A model generated the notes under the pieces. The model did no database searches. It saw only the letters and a list, made by a program, of their open reading frames with translations, and was not told the DNA's origin. Positions 1-7,017 of a stretch of DNA of 13,772 nucleotides are shown one piece after another. This stretch comes from CAZWDL01 sp964632995 (lineage in GTDB: Bacteria; Bacteroidota; Bacteroidia; Chitinophagales; Saprospiraceae). The stretch is taken from NCBI GenBank assembly GCA_964632995.1, contig CAZWDL010000156.1, positions 1 to 13,772 of the forward strand. Reading direction: 5' to 3'. The position numbers were made by a program, and so were the translations under genes. Within the stretch, counting starts at the first letter, position 1. Each line of letters begins with the position of its first letter.

Positions 1-1197
1 GTCGTGCATCCAGCCCATCATCCACTTCTGGCCAAAGCCGAGGCCGCCGGTATCGGTAGGCCGGGATACGCCGCTCCAGGCGGTCGACTCCTCGGCAATG
101 GTAATGGCGTCGGGCACTTCCTTATAAACGGTTTCGTTGAACAGGCGGATAAAATCAATGGCCTCCAGGTTTTCGTTACCTCCGTGTTTGTTGGGTATCC
201 ATTCGCCTTCTTCCCGCGAATAGTCGAGATAGAGCATGGAAGCGACCGCATCGACCCGCAGCCCGTCGACGTGGTAGACCTTCAGCCAGAACAGGGCATT
301 GGAGATCAGGAAGTTGACCACTTCGGCGCGGCTGTAGTTGAAAATAGCGCTTTTCCAGTCGGGATGAAAACCTTTGCGGGGGTCGGCGTGATCGTAGAGG
401 TGGGTGCCGTCGAAATCGGCCAGCCCGTGGGCGTCGGTAGGAAAGTGGGAAGGCACCCAGTCGAGAATAACACCGATACCCGCCTGATGCAGTTTGTCGA
501 CCAGGTACATGAAATCTTCCGGGGGGCCAAAGCGCGAGGTTGGGGCGTAGTAGCCGGTCACCTGGTAACCCCAGCTTGGGAAGTAGGGATGTTCCATTAC
601 GGGAAGAAATTCCACGTGGGTGAAGCCGGTTTCGCGTACGTACTCCACAAGCTCATCGGCGAGCTCGCGGTAGCTCAGGGATTCAGAGGCGCCTTCTTTC
701 TTTCTCCAGGAGCCGAGATGGACTTCGTACACCGAATAGGGGCGTTTGTGTTGCCGGCCGGTCCATTCTTTCCTCGATTTCAGCCAGTCTTCATCCTGCC
801 AATCGTAATCCAGGTCCCATACGATGGAGGCTGTATTGGGAGGGATTTCCCAGAAGAGGGCGTAGGGGTCTCCCTTTTGCAGGTGCCGGCCATCCTCAGC
901 GTGAATGTGGTATTTGTACAGTTCGCCCTTGCCGATACCGGGGATAAAGCCTTCCCATATGCCGGAGGAATCCCAGCGGGCCTTCAGCGGATGCGTATTT
1001 TTATCCCAGGAGTTGAAATTGCCGATGACGGAAACTGCTTGCGCATTGGGCGCCCACACCGCAAAATAAGTGCCCCATTGACCGTCGACCTCGATGGGGT
1101 GGCTACCCAGTTTTTTATAGGAATCGAAATGTTTTCCGGATCGGAAAAGATAAATGTCGTACTCGGTTAGAAGAGAATGGTTGATGACGTTCGCCAT
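1..1197 (-). CDS. glgB: 1,4-alpha-glucan branching enzyme GlgB, N-terminal 399 residues (3' part off the left edge)
   Basis: GlgB forms alpha-1,6 branches in glycogen by cutting an alpha-1,4 chain and transferring the piece; it is cytoplasmic. The frame opens with ATG at 1197 (MANVINHSLL) and stays open to base 1. Residues about 25-115 form a CBM48 module (FAVWAPNAQ, GNFNSWD). The GH13 barrel follows, with DWVPSHFP and DGLRVDAVASMLY. The expected nucleophile is Asp316 and the acid/base is Glu369 in IAEEST. Their 53-residue spacing equals that of Asp405 and Glu458 in E. coli GlgB. The third catalytic Asp would lie near residue 437, outside the window. Only one N-terminal module is present, so this is the shorter GlgB type. 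A poor promoter candidate (TTG at 1286-1284, 16-nt spacer, TATCTTTT at 1267-1260) precedes it. The two CBM48 genes lie upstream on the same strand but are separated by a terminator. The long open frame on the opposite strand is a shadow. Confidence 0.96.
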   Translation of the reverse strand, partial: MANVINHSLLTEYDIYLFRSGKHFDSYKKLGSHPIEVDGQWGTYFAVWAPNAQAVSVIGNFNSWDKNTHPLKARWDSSGIWEGFIPGIGKGELYKYHIHAEDGRHLQKGDPYALFWEIPPNTASIVWDLDYDWQDEDWLKSRKEWTGRQHKRPYSVYEVHLGSWRKKEGASESLSYRELADELVEYVRETGFTHVEFLPVMEHPYFPSWGYQVTGYYAPTSRFGPPEDFMYLVDKLHQAGIGVILDWVPSHFPTDAHGLADFDGTHLYDHADPRKGFHPDWKSAIFNYSRAEVVNFLISNALFWLKVYHVDGLRVDAVASMLYLDYSREEGEWIPNKHGGNENLEAIDFIRLFNETVYKEVPDAITIAEESTAWSGVSRPTDTGGLGFGQKWMMGWMHD

Positions 1198-1375
1198 TGT
1201 ATGGGTTGGTTGTATCGTTTATTGGTGAATGAGGTCGTGGGTTATCAATGGATCGGATGAAAAGATAAAGAATTTTTACAATTCAACTATTAAAAAGAGG
1301 ATTCCCTGCGGATTCACCGTTTACAAGATAGAGTGGGAGCAAAAAGTTCACTGAACAATGCTGGTCTTACAAATG

Positions 1376-1412
1376 AAAAAAGTCTCTCAGCAAACAGGAT
1401 TGCCGAAGAGAC
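1376..1412 (-). terminator. Intrinsic terminator of the small CBM48 gene
   Basis: On the minus strand, arm GTCTCTTCGGCAA pairs with TTGCTGAGAGAC. This gives about 12 base pairs with one bulged T, one G-U pair and a loop of about 6 nt. Six T's follow immediately (1381-1376). It starts 32 nt after the stop of the 1756-1445 gene and lies before glgB, so transcription of the two CBM48 genes probably ends here and glgB needs its own promoter. Confidence 0.75.
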
Positions 1413-1444
1413 CTTTTCTTCTTTTCTTCCGTGGATAACGGGCG

Positions 1445-1756
1445 TTAATTCTCAGCGCTTACAACCGAGTTCTCGACACCGAAAGGCGTAGCAACGTAGT
1501 TATCGGCCTCCCAGTCGTTTTCCCAGTTTTCCTCGTCAATGAGATAGCGGAACTGGTACTCTTTGCCGGCTTCGAGTTCCACGACGGCTTTGAAGATGCC
1601 GTTTTTCTGCTTCTTCATTTTGGGCGCTTTTTCTGAATTCCATTGGTTGAAATCACCGACTACCTTGACCGTTTTGGCCTTGGGAGCGGCTTCCACCGGC
1701 AGGGTGAAAGTGGCTTTGCAAACCGGTTTGGTTTTGAGAAATTGTTTTTTGATCAT
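1445..1756 (-). CDS. Small stand-alone CBM48 (glycogen-binding, AMPK-beta-like) protein
   Basis: This 103-residue protein consists almost entirely of one CBM48/isoamylase-N type module. The hallmark GDFNQWN lies at residues 34-40, and the FRYLID strand and the Trp-rich NWENDWEADNY segment at about 68-87 complete the fold. It has no signal peptide, membrane segment or catalytic domain. It therefore probably binds alpha-glucan or acts as a regulatory or scaffold module in the cytoplasm; that role is inferred from the family and from the glgB neighbour. It is about 60% identical by eye to the first 101 residues of the next gene upstream (both begin with M-hydrophobic-KKQ-aromatic-LKTKPVCK), so the pair arose by tandem duplication. 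The gap between the two genes is 118 nt and contains an interrupted inverted repeat. ATG at 1756 is the only start that keeps the conserved N-terminus. Confidence 0.85.
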   Translation of the reverse strand: MIKKQFLKTKPVCKATFTLPVEAAPKAKTVKVVGDFNQWNSEKAPKMKKQKNGIFKAVVELEAGKEYQFRYLIDEENWENDWEADNYVATPFGVENSVVSAEN

Positions 1757-1802
1757 GGTGCAAAAGATTAATATGGTTTAAGAATAATGGTGTCGTCTGG
1801 TG

Positions 1803-1878
1803 GTAGAGAGTAGTGGGATGAGGGTAGAGGGACGGAGAAGTTTTCGAAACGGACGTGATGCGTCCCTCTACTCTCTAC
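1803..1878. repeat. Interrupted inverted repeat overlapping the end of the CBM48-HhH gene
   Basis: The right arm, CGTCCCTCTACTCTCTAC (1861-1878), pairs with GTAGAGGGACG (1824-1834) over 11 bp. Its outer part pairs with GTAGAGAG at 1803-1810, leaving a 13-nt bulge on the left arm. The 26-nt loop contains the near-palindrome GTTTTCGAAAC. The TAG stop of the CBM48-HhH gene (1877-1875) lies inside the right arm. There is no T-run, so it is not a textbook terminator. It may slow transcription between the two paralogs or be a dispersed palindromic element. Confidence 0.6.
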
Positions 1879-2561
1879 TTCTTCCTTCCGCCTTTCAATT
1901 CCTCCTGGAGCTTCTGCAACTTTTCCCATTCTCCTTTGGCAGCCAGTTTGGCCTGTTGCTTCCAGGTGCCGGGGTCGTGCATTTTATAGCGGGGGCCCGC
2001 CTTTTCCAGGATTTCTTTGATGATGGTACCTTTGGCGTTGGATAGGGACTCGTAGGAGTCGATCCCTCCTTGGCTGAGCAGTTCAGCGATTTTGGGGCCT
2101 ATACCCTCTATCTTTTTCAGATCATCCTTTTTGGCAGGAGGGGCGGCCTTTTTAGGCGCTGGTTTTTTTGCTTTTTTGGGTGCCGGTTTTTTGGCTTTCT
2201 TCGGCGCCGGTACTTTTTTGGGGCGGGGAGCGGGAGGTTCGGCTGCCGGTGGATCCTCGAGATGCACCACGGAATTCTCGATGCCGTGGAAAGGAGAGGA
2301 CACGTAGTCATCGGCTTTCCAGTCATTTACCCAACGATGACCGTTGACCAGGTAGCGGAATTCATAGCTGCGGCCGGTTTCCAGTTCTACCGTCGCTTTG
2401 TATTCTTTCTTACCGGCCTTCATGGGAATGCTGTTCTCCCGTTTCCAGCCGTTGAAATCACCCAGGAGCAATACTTCGTCAGCCTCGGGAGCTGCTTCTT
2501 TCGGGAGGGTAAAAGTAACCTTGCAAACCGGTTTTGTCTTGAGGTATTGTTTTTTGAGCAT
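1875..2561 (-). CDS. CBM48 module fused through a Lys/Pro/Ala linker to an L21-type HhH domain
   Basis: The 228-residue protein has three parts. Residues 10-100 are a CBM48 module (GDFNGWK at 34-40, FRYLVNG at 68-74). Residues 103-145 are a low-complexity linker with three KKPAPKKA-like units, resembling histone H1 tails. Residues 146-228 are a helix-hairpin-helix domain: DDLKKIEGIGPKIAELL, then KMHDPGTW and a charged helix ending LQEELKGG. In my knowledge of Bacteroidota this tail is the one found after ribosomal protein L21, and its IEGIGPK hairpin is of the DNA/RNA-backbone-binding type. The N-terminus is paralogous to the 103-residue protein downstream. Neither a signal peptide nor an enzyme domain is visible. 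Function is unknown; a protein contacting both alpha-glucan and nucleic acid or ribosomes is an inference. The coding strand of the linker has A-tracts of 7, 6, 6 and 6. Confidence 0.85.
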   Translation of the reverse strand: MLKKQYLKTKPVCKVTFTLPKEAAPEADEVLLLGDFNGWKRENSIPMKAGKKEYKATVELETGRSYEFRYLVNGHRWVNDWKADDYVSSPFHGIENSVVHLEDPPAAEPPAPRPKKVPAPKKAKKPAPKKAKKPAPKKAAPPAKKDDLKKIEGIGPKIAELLSQGGIDSYESLSNAKGTIIKEILEKAGPRYKMHDPGTWKQQAKLAAKGEWEKLQKLQEELKGGRKK

Positions 2562-2579
2562 TTTGGTTGCAGTTATAAG

Positions 2580-2593
2580 TGTTTTGCAAAACA
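2580..2593. promoter_or_regulatory. Perfect 14-bp palindrome upstream of the CBM48-HhH start
   Basis: TGTTTTGCAAAACA is a perfect palindrome 18 bases upstream of the ATG at 2561 and downstream of the predicted promoter. That position would suit an operator or a 5'-UTR element. With only 14 A+T-rich bases, chance cannot be excluded. Confidence 0.25.
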
Positions 2594-2644
2594 GTTATCG
2601 GAAGTCACTTGGTGTTTTTTAAACACTATGTGGCGAAATTAGTG

Positions 2645-2675
2645 CAAATTTAGTTCATAGAGAGCTGATTTTCAA
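2645..2675 (-). promoter_or_regulatory. Bacteroidota-type promoter for the CBM48 gene pair
   Basis: On the minus strand, TTG (2675-2673) is followed after a 20-nt spacer by TAAATTTG (2652-2645). This is an exact fit to the Bacteroidota consensus, TTG then 17-23 nt then TAnnTTTG. Transcription would start near 2638, giving a leader of about 75 nt before the ATG at 2561. No competing open frame lies upstream. Confidence 0.5.
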
Positions 2676-3043
2676 GGAAAAAATAATTCGACCTACCCAG
2701 CTGAAGCCTGTGTACGCACCCGGGAAGCGGAATGGAAATGAAGCAGGTTTTTCGGAAACGGAATAAAATGAGAGATCAATAATCTTTCCAAAATGGAATT
2801 TTTAAAGTCGGGGAAGACTCCAAATTTTTGATAAAATGGAAAAATTGTAATTTTTTACACCTGCGCTGCCCACTTTTTGCTTTATTATTTTTAAAAATGC
2901 TTCACTTTTCCGGTAATGAAGCTCAGATTCCTTACCACCGCATCTGCTGTGGAATAGGAGTTTAGTTTTAACGACAAAAGTGCTTGTTCTGTTCAAATGC
3001 TAAGGGCCCGTAGAAGAATACACCGGGATGTACCGGCTACTCC
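2676..3043. other. Intergenic stretch with no supported gene
   Basis: This is A+T-rich sequence between the predicted CBM48-pair promoter and the end of the DinB-fold gene. A 64-residue open frame on the minus strand (2996-2802) has biased composition and no family resemblance. I see no tRNA, no strong hairpin with a T-run and no convincing repeat. Only a weak CCGG stem (about 3024-3037) follows the stop of the DinB-fold gene. Confidence 0.5.
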
Positions 3044-3556
3044 TCACCACCCGCGATATTTCGGCGGTTTTATCCCCTTCATGCGGAGGTAGACGATCAG
3101 CTGTCCGCGGTGGTGGGTGACGTGGTCGTTCATCAGGGTAAGGATCTGTCGTTTGTTCATAGGGCCGGCGAAGAACTCGACCTTTTCCTCCAGTGCCTCG
3201 GCCGGGAGGGCCACAACGGCTTTACCTGCCATTTCAAAGCTTTCGCGGAGAATATCGAGCACTTCTGCTTTTGAGTAGGTGTCGAGGCGCAGGTCGTGAC
3301 CGGGCCTTTCCCCGCCCAGGTAGCTGCTGCTGAGCCAGGCCATGTTGCCGGCCAGATGAAGCAACTGCTGTCGGAAGGACATCTGCTCTGCTGTCGGGCG
3401 ATAATCATAGGCTTCCTCCGGCATGGATTCGGCCAGCTCAATAGTATAGGCGGTAGCGTTTTGCCATTTCTGCTGGAAGTCGAGCAGGTAGCCCTCCTGG
3501 GCAAAAATTAGTTGCGTAAAAAGGGAAAAGAATAAAGTGCTTAGAAGGCGGCCCAT
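3044..3556 (-). CDS. Exported DinB-fold (DinB/YfiT-like) metal-binding protein
   Basis: From the ATG at 3556 the protein is 170 residues. Residues 1-20 form a signal peptide (MGRLLSTLFFSLFTQLIFAQ), with likely cleavage just after AQ. The mature part is a DinB-type four-helix bundle. Candidate metal ligands are His67 (LLHLAGNMAWL) and the HxxxH pair His145/His149 (NDHVTHHRGQLIVYLR). DinB-fold proteins bind divalent metal and include thiol-dependent enzymes; no substrate can be assigned here. The frame is open to 3637, but the extra 27 residues would bury the signal peptide, and a weak promoter match (TTG, 23-nt spacer, TATTTTTC) lies inside them, so I prefer 3556. The MscS gene lies 138 nt upstream on the same strand. 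An export signal on this usually cytoplasmic fold is uncommon outside Bacteroidota. Confidence 0.85.
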   Translation of the reverse strand: MGRLLSTLFFSLFTQLIFAQEGYLLDFQQKWQNATAYTIELAESMPEEAYDYRPTAEQMSFRQQLLHLAGNMAWLSSSYLGGERPGHDLRLDTYSKAEVLDILRESFEMAGKAVVALPAEALEEKVEFFAGPMNKRQILTLMNDHVTHHRGQLIVYLRMKGIKPPKYRGW

Positions 3557-3694
3557 GGTGATATAATTTTTTCGTTCAGCAATAGATGCCGGCGATACGG
3601 GGTGAAAAATATCAGACTGCTCTGACCTGATGTTCAAAGAATTGGCTTGCGAATATTATTTCGGCATTCCTTTGTAGATGCTGTCTTTGTCTAC

Positions 3695-4513
3695 CTACAA
3701 TCCAATCGTGCCCAGTTCCACTCCTTCGGAGTAAGCCACTTTAATATTGTGCGCATGGAAAGCGGCTTTTATGCGTTCATAGCTTTCAAAGTGCACTTCC
3801 CAGAAATCATCGGGCAGAATGTAGGGGCGTACGGCGATGAGAACGCTGTGGCTGTCAAAGTTTTCGATACCCACTTCCGGTTCCGGGTGCTCCAGCACTT
3901 TGGAAACCTGCTTTAGTTCGCCCAGGATGATATCCCTGACCTTAGGGAAGCTTTCTTCGTAAGGCATGGTCACCCTGAGTTCCATTCGGATCAGTCCCTT
4001 TTTGGAGTAATTGGTCACGACGCCGTCTATAACTTTAGCATTGGGAACGATCAGGGTCTTGCTTCCAGGAGTAACGATTATGGTATTGAAAATTTGCACC
4101 GCTTCGACCTTGCCGAATTTATCTTCAATCTCGACCCAGTCTCCCGTCTTGTAGGGGCGAAAGAGCAGAATAAGTACGCCTGCGGCGAAATTGCTCAGGC
4201 TGCCCTGCAACGCCAGCCCGACGGCAAAGCCTGCTGCTGCCAGCACGGCGATGAAGGAAGTCATATCCACGCCGATGATACTGGCCACACTGAAGGCGAG
4301 CAATACTTTGAGGCTGATGCTGGCAAAAGATACCAAAAAGGGCCGGATATCGTCTCCTATACCTGCGTGTTTCATCCCGCTACCGGCCATTTTTGCGAGG
4401 CGGTCGGCTATGCGCAATCCGACAACCAGCGCGATGGTAGCCAGGGCCAGACGGGGGGCGTACTCGATGACCATCGAGGTAATCAGATCAAAATAAGATT
4501 GCATATCTTCCAT
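3695..4513 (-). CDS. Small-conductance mechanosensitive channel, MscS family
   Basis: This 272-residue inner-membrane channel opens under membrane tension to release solutes during hypo-osmotic shock. Predicted membrane helices are at about 19-38 and 62-82, with the pore-lining TM3 at 85-113. TM3 carries the family pattern of small residues alternating with hydrophobic ones (AAAGFAVGLALQGSLSNFAAG). It leads into the MscS beta domain (FRPYKTGDWVEI at 118-129, IVPNAKVIDGVVTNYS at 155-170) and a C-terminal alpha/beta cytoplasmic domain. Length is close to that of E. coli MscS (286). The ATG at 4513 is 22 nt downstream of a TAAATTTG -7 element (4543-4536). The gene is divergent from the DUF3179 gene, with a 100-nt shared upstream region. 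Confidence 0.93.
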   Translation of the reverse strand: MEDMQSYFDLITSMVIEYAPRLALATIALVVGLRIADRLAKMAGSGMKHAGIGDDIRPFLVSFASISLKVLLAFSVASIIGVDMTSFIAVLAAAGFAVGLALQGSLSNFAAGVLILLFRPYKTGDWVEIEDKFGKVEAVQIFNTIIVTPGSKTLIVPNAKVIDGVVTNYSKKGLIRMELRVTMPYEESFPKVRDIILGELKQVSKVLEHPEPEVGIENFDSHSVLIAVRPYILPDDFWEVHFESYERIKAAFHAHNIKVAYSEGVELGTIGL

Positions 4514-4535
4514 GGTAGATTTTTTGGAATACCGG

Positions 4536-4543
4536 CAAATTTA
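4536..4543 (-). promoter_or_regulatory. Possible -7 element of the MscS gene
   Basis: TAAATTTG on the minus strand matches TAnnTTTG exactly and lies 22 nt upstream of the ATG at 4513. No TTG is found at the expected upstream distance, so the promoter is incomplete as seen. Confidence 0.3.
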
Positions 4544-4613
4544 AATAATTCAGCAGGGAGTGTCGTGATTTGAACATTATCTTCTTGATGATTTCTATAA
4601 AATAGGTCATAGA

Positions 4614-5603
4614 GTGAAAAACGAAAGTTATATGACTATCTCCATTATCTGCTTATTCTTCCATGCTTATGCATTTGTAATTCCACAAGGAATGGATTTC
4701 CAGCCCGGCGCCGCGGATATCGTTTCTGTGCAGGACACCCCGGTGATGAACGGCTTCAAACTAATCAATCTCCGCATTCCCCTGGAGGAAATCCGTTCCG
4801 GCGGCCCGCCGCGCGACGGTATCCCCTCCATCGACCGGCCCGACTTCACCAGCGCCGGAGAGGCCGGCTTCCTGCGCGACGACGACTATGTGCTCGGCGT
4901 GGTTCGGAACGGCGTCGCCAAAGCCTATCCCATCCGCATCATGAACTACCACGAAATCGTCAACGACGAATTTCACGGTAAACCCGTGGTGGTCACCTAT
5001 TGCCCCCTTTGCGGCAGCGGCATGGCTTTTGATGCTCGCGTGGGCGGAAAAACGCGCACCTTCGGCGTCTCCGGCTTGCTGTACAATAGCGACGTGCTGC
5101 TCTACGACCGGCAAACCGAGTCGCTGTGGTCGCAGATTATGATGCAGGCCGTCTCGGGCAAGGCTTCCGGCACGGAACTGGAGATGCTCCCCACCGCGCA
5201 CCTCACCTGGAAAGAATGGAAAGAACGCCACCCGGAAACCCTGGTGCTGACCACCGATACCGGCCACCGCCGCGATTACACCCGCTCGCCCTACGAACGC
5301 TACGAATCTTCGCCCGATCTGATGTTCCCCGTCGATGAGGAAAGCGATATCCTGTCCAAAAAGGAAAAGGTGATCGGCGTGGAAATCGACGGAAAGTTCA
5401 AGGCCTACCCCTTTTCCGAACTCAAAAAGGCGAAAGGGACGGTGAGCGATACGTTCCAGGGCGTTGATTTAAAAATCCAGTACAACAAGAAAACGGAAAC
5501 CGCCCGCGTGACCGATGCCGCCGGGGAGGACATCCCGGCCGTGACGCTGTACTGGTTTGCCTGGTACGCGTTTCATCCGGAGACGGAGGTGTATGGTGAA
5601 TAA
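4614..5603 (+). CDS. Exported DUF3179 domain-containing protein
   Basis: This 329-residue protein has an N-terminal hydrophobic export segment (residues 8-25). The remainder is DUF3179, with the landmarks AYPIRIMNYHEIVND (104-118), the Cys pair in YCPLCGSGMAFD (Cys130, Cys133), GLLYNSDVLLYDRQTESLWSQ (154-174) and a terminal AWYAFHPET. The biochemical function of DUF3179 is not established; the CxxC and conserved His/Asn/Asp suggest a metal or redox role (inference). The start is ambiguous. GTG at 4614 gives a Lys in the n-region; ATG at 4632 gives a shorter protein beginning MTISIICLFF. The gene is GC-rich, divergent from the MscS gene, and ends 13 bp from the convergent DUF2142 gene, with no terminator visible between them. 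Confidence 0.9.
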   Translation: MKNESYMTISIICLFFHAYAFVIPQGMDFQPGAADIVSVQDTPVMNGFKLINLRIPLEEIRSGGPPRDGIPSIDRPDFTSAGEAGFLRDDDYVLGVVRNGVAKAYPIRIMNYHEIVNDEFHGKPVVVTYCPLCGSGMAFDARVGGKTRTFGVSGLLYNSDVLLYDRQTESLWSQIMMQAVSGKASGTELEMLPTAHLTWKEWKERHPETLVLTTDTGHRRDYTRSPYERYESSPDLMFPVDEESDILSKKEKVIGVEIDGKFKAYPFSELKKAKGTVSDTFQGVDLKIQYNKKTETARVTDAAGEDIPAVTLYWFAWYAFHPETEVYGE

Positions 5604-5616
5604 AGGATCGGAGCGG

Positions 5617-7017
5617 CTATACCCCCTCCCAATACCTTACTACCACCTGCAGTACCCCCCACGCCAGAGCGAGAAAAGTCAGCCCCTGAACCCCGTTCAG
5701 CAGCCACTGCTGTGATATTTTTGGCGAAGGCCATTTTAGCGCCAGCCACAGTAAAGGAAAGATGGCGAAAAAGTACCGCCCGCCGAGCACGAGGATTCGC
5801 GGAGCTCCCACCGGATGCCACTGTGCGTAGAGAACGGTAGCCAGGGCAGCGCTTATGCCGGATGCCAGAATCAGAAAGAACAGGCGATGTGCAGGTTCCG
5901 GAACAGGGGTTTTCTGATTTTCAAAAACGGCTAAGGTCAGCAAGCCAGACAACAATAATCCGATCAGCGGCGCCGGCAGGTAATTTTTCTCCCAGCCGAA
6001 TTTACCGGTGTAATGGGCGAGCGTGGCGGGCAGGCTTTCCCAAAAGGATAAGACCAACACTTTTGCGTAAGCGAAAGGATGCTCAGCAATCCAGCTCAGT
6101 TGAGCATGCGGCTGTACACCGGGGTTAAGCTGCTGCGCGTCGCGATACTGCGGATGGTATTGATCGTAGGGAATAAACTTATCCCCCGCATATTGATACC
6201 AAAGCCAAAGCAGCAGGATATTGATACCGGTGAGCAGCAGTCCCCAGGCCCAGTAATTCCTCCTGGATGGGAAACAACGATAAGGAAGGAGCCAGAATAA
6301 CGCAATGAGCGGCGCCAGAACCACCTTGCTTACCGTAAGGACAGACGACACGCCGAGCATCACCAGCCCGTCGGACCAACGGAAAGAGGTACCGGGTTGA
6401 TAAACGAAATACAGGAAGCTGGCGATCAGCCAGATCGACAGCGCGTTGGTCAGCGTATCCCCGCTGATGCCTGCATGGATGAATAAGGATGCCGGCAGGA
6501 GCATGGCAAAGGCGATCGTCCAGCGGTGATAGGGGAGGCGGCGTAAGGCGAGTAAGACAATGCTTGTCCAGGTTAGGAGCCCGGCCAGGCGCCCGGCGTA
6601 TAGTAAATAAAGCGGTGGAACGCGGAATATGCGCAGCGGAGCGATGGCCAGCGCGTAGGGCAGGTAGGGGAAAGGCGCATAATAACCCGTGTTGGCGAAG
6701 TCGATAAAGATGCGGTCTTTCGCGTGCAGGGGAATACGGGCGGCGCGCCGGAGCGTGTCGAGGCTGATCTGCTGATCGTAATGGTAGCGGAGATGGCGGA
6801 AAGGCTCACAGACCTTCAAGAGGCCGGCCGGAAGCTCAGCCCCCAGCCGCCGGTCGGCCGTCGTGGTTCCCATCAGCTGCCCCTCCGACAGGTGATAGGC
6901 CCGGAAGAAATGGCTCGTCTCGTCGGGAACCTGAAATGGCGGAACCAGGAAGAGATACGCCGTGCCGAAAAGCAGGATGAGTGTTAAAAACCAGCGGTCA
7001 GGGCTACTCCACATCAT
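5617..7017 (-). CDS. DUF2142 multi-pass membrane protein (GT-C glycosyltransferase-like)
   Basis: This 466-residue integral membrane protein has about ten hydrophobic helices. The first extracytoplasmic loop carries the family signature VPDETSHFFRAYHLSEGQL (residues 30-48), whose acidic pair recalls the catalytic loop of GT-C enzymes that use lipid-linked sugars. Near the C-terminus, GGRYFFAIFPLLWLAL is the other conserved DUF2142 block. DUF2142 proteins often lie in surface polysaccharide loci, but here the only close neighbour is the TerB-like gene, so the substrate is unknown. ATG at 7017 (second Met at 7014) lies inside the 3' end of the TerB-like gene. The 14-nt overlap indicates co-transcription and probable translational coupling. 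Confidence 0.88.
   Translation of the reverse strand: MMWSSPDRWFLTLILLFGTAYLFLVPPFQVPDETSHFFRAYHLSEGQLMGTTTADRRLGAELPAGLLKVCEPFRHLRYHYDQQISLDTLRRAARIPLHAKDRIFIDFANTGYYAPFPYLPYALAIAPLRIFRVPPLYLLYAGRLAGLLTWTSIVLLALRRLPYHRWTIAFAMLLPASLFIHAGISGDTLTNALSIWLIASFLYFVYQPGTSFRWSDGLVMLGVSSVLTVSKVVLAPLIALFWLLPYRCFPSRRNYWAWGLLLTGINILLLWLWYQYAGDKFIPYDQYHPQYRDAQQLNPGVQPHAQLSWIAEHPFAYAKVLVLSFWESLPATLAHYTGKFGWEKNYLPAPLIGLLLSGLLTLAVFENQKTPVPEPAHRLFFLILASGISAALATVLYAQWHPVGAPRILVLGGRYFFAIFPLLWLALKWPSPKISQQWLLNGVQGLTFLALAWGVLQVVVRYWEGV

Noticed and set aside
4..1170. Plus-strand 388-codon open frame
   Set aside because: It is antisense to a clear glgB with correctly spaced catalytic residues, and its protein has no recognisable domain. 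It is a codon-bias shadow.
2070..2642. Plus-strand 190-codon open frame opposite the CBM48-HhH gene
   Set aside because: Phe/Arg-rich composition comes from the complement of Lys/Ala codons; no family resemblance.
2802..2996. 64-codon minus-strand open frame
   Set aside because: No homology, A+T-rich random composition and no promoter or start context; more likely intergenic.
4761..5267. 168-codon minus-strand open frame
   Set aside because: Antisense to the DUF3179 coding region with its CxxC motif; a shadow in GC-rich DNA.
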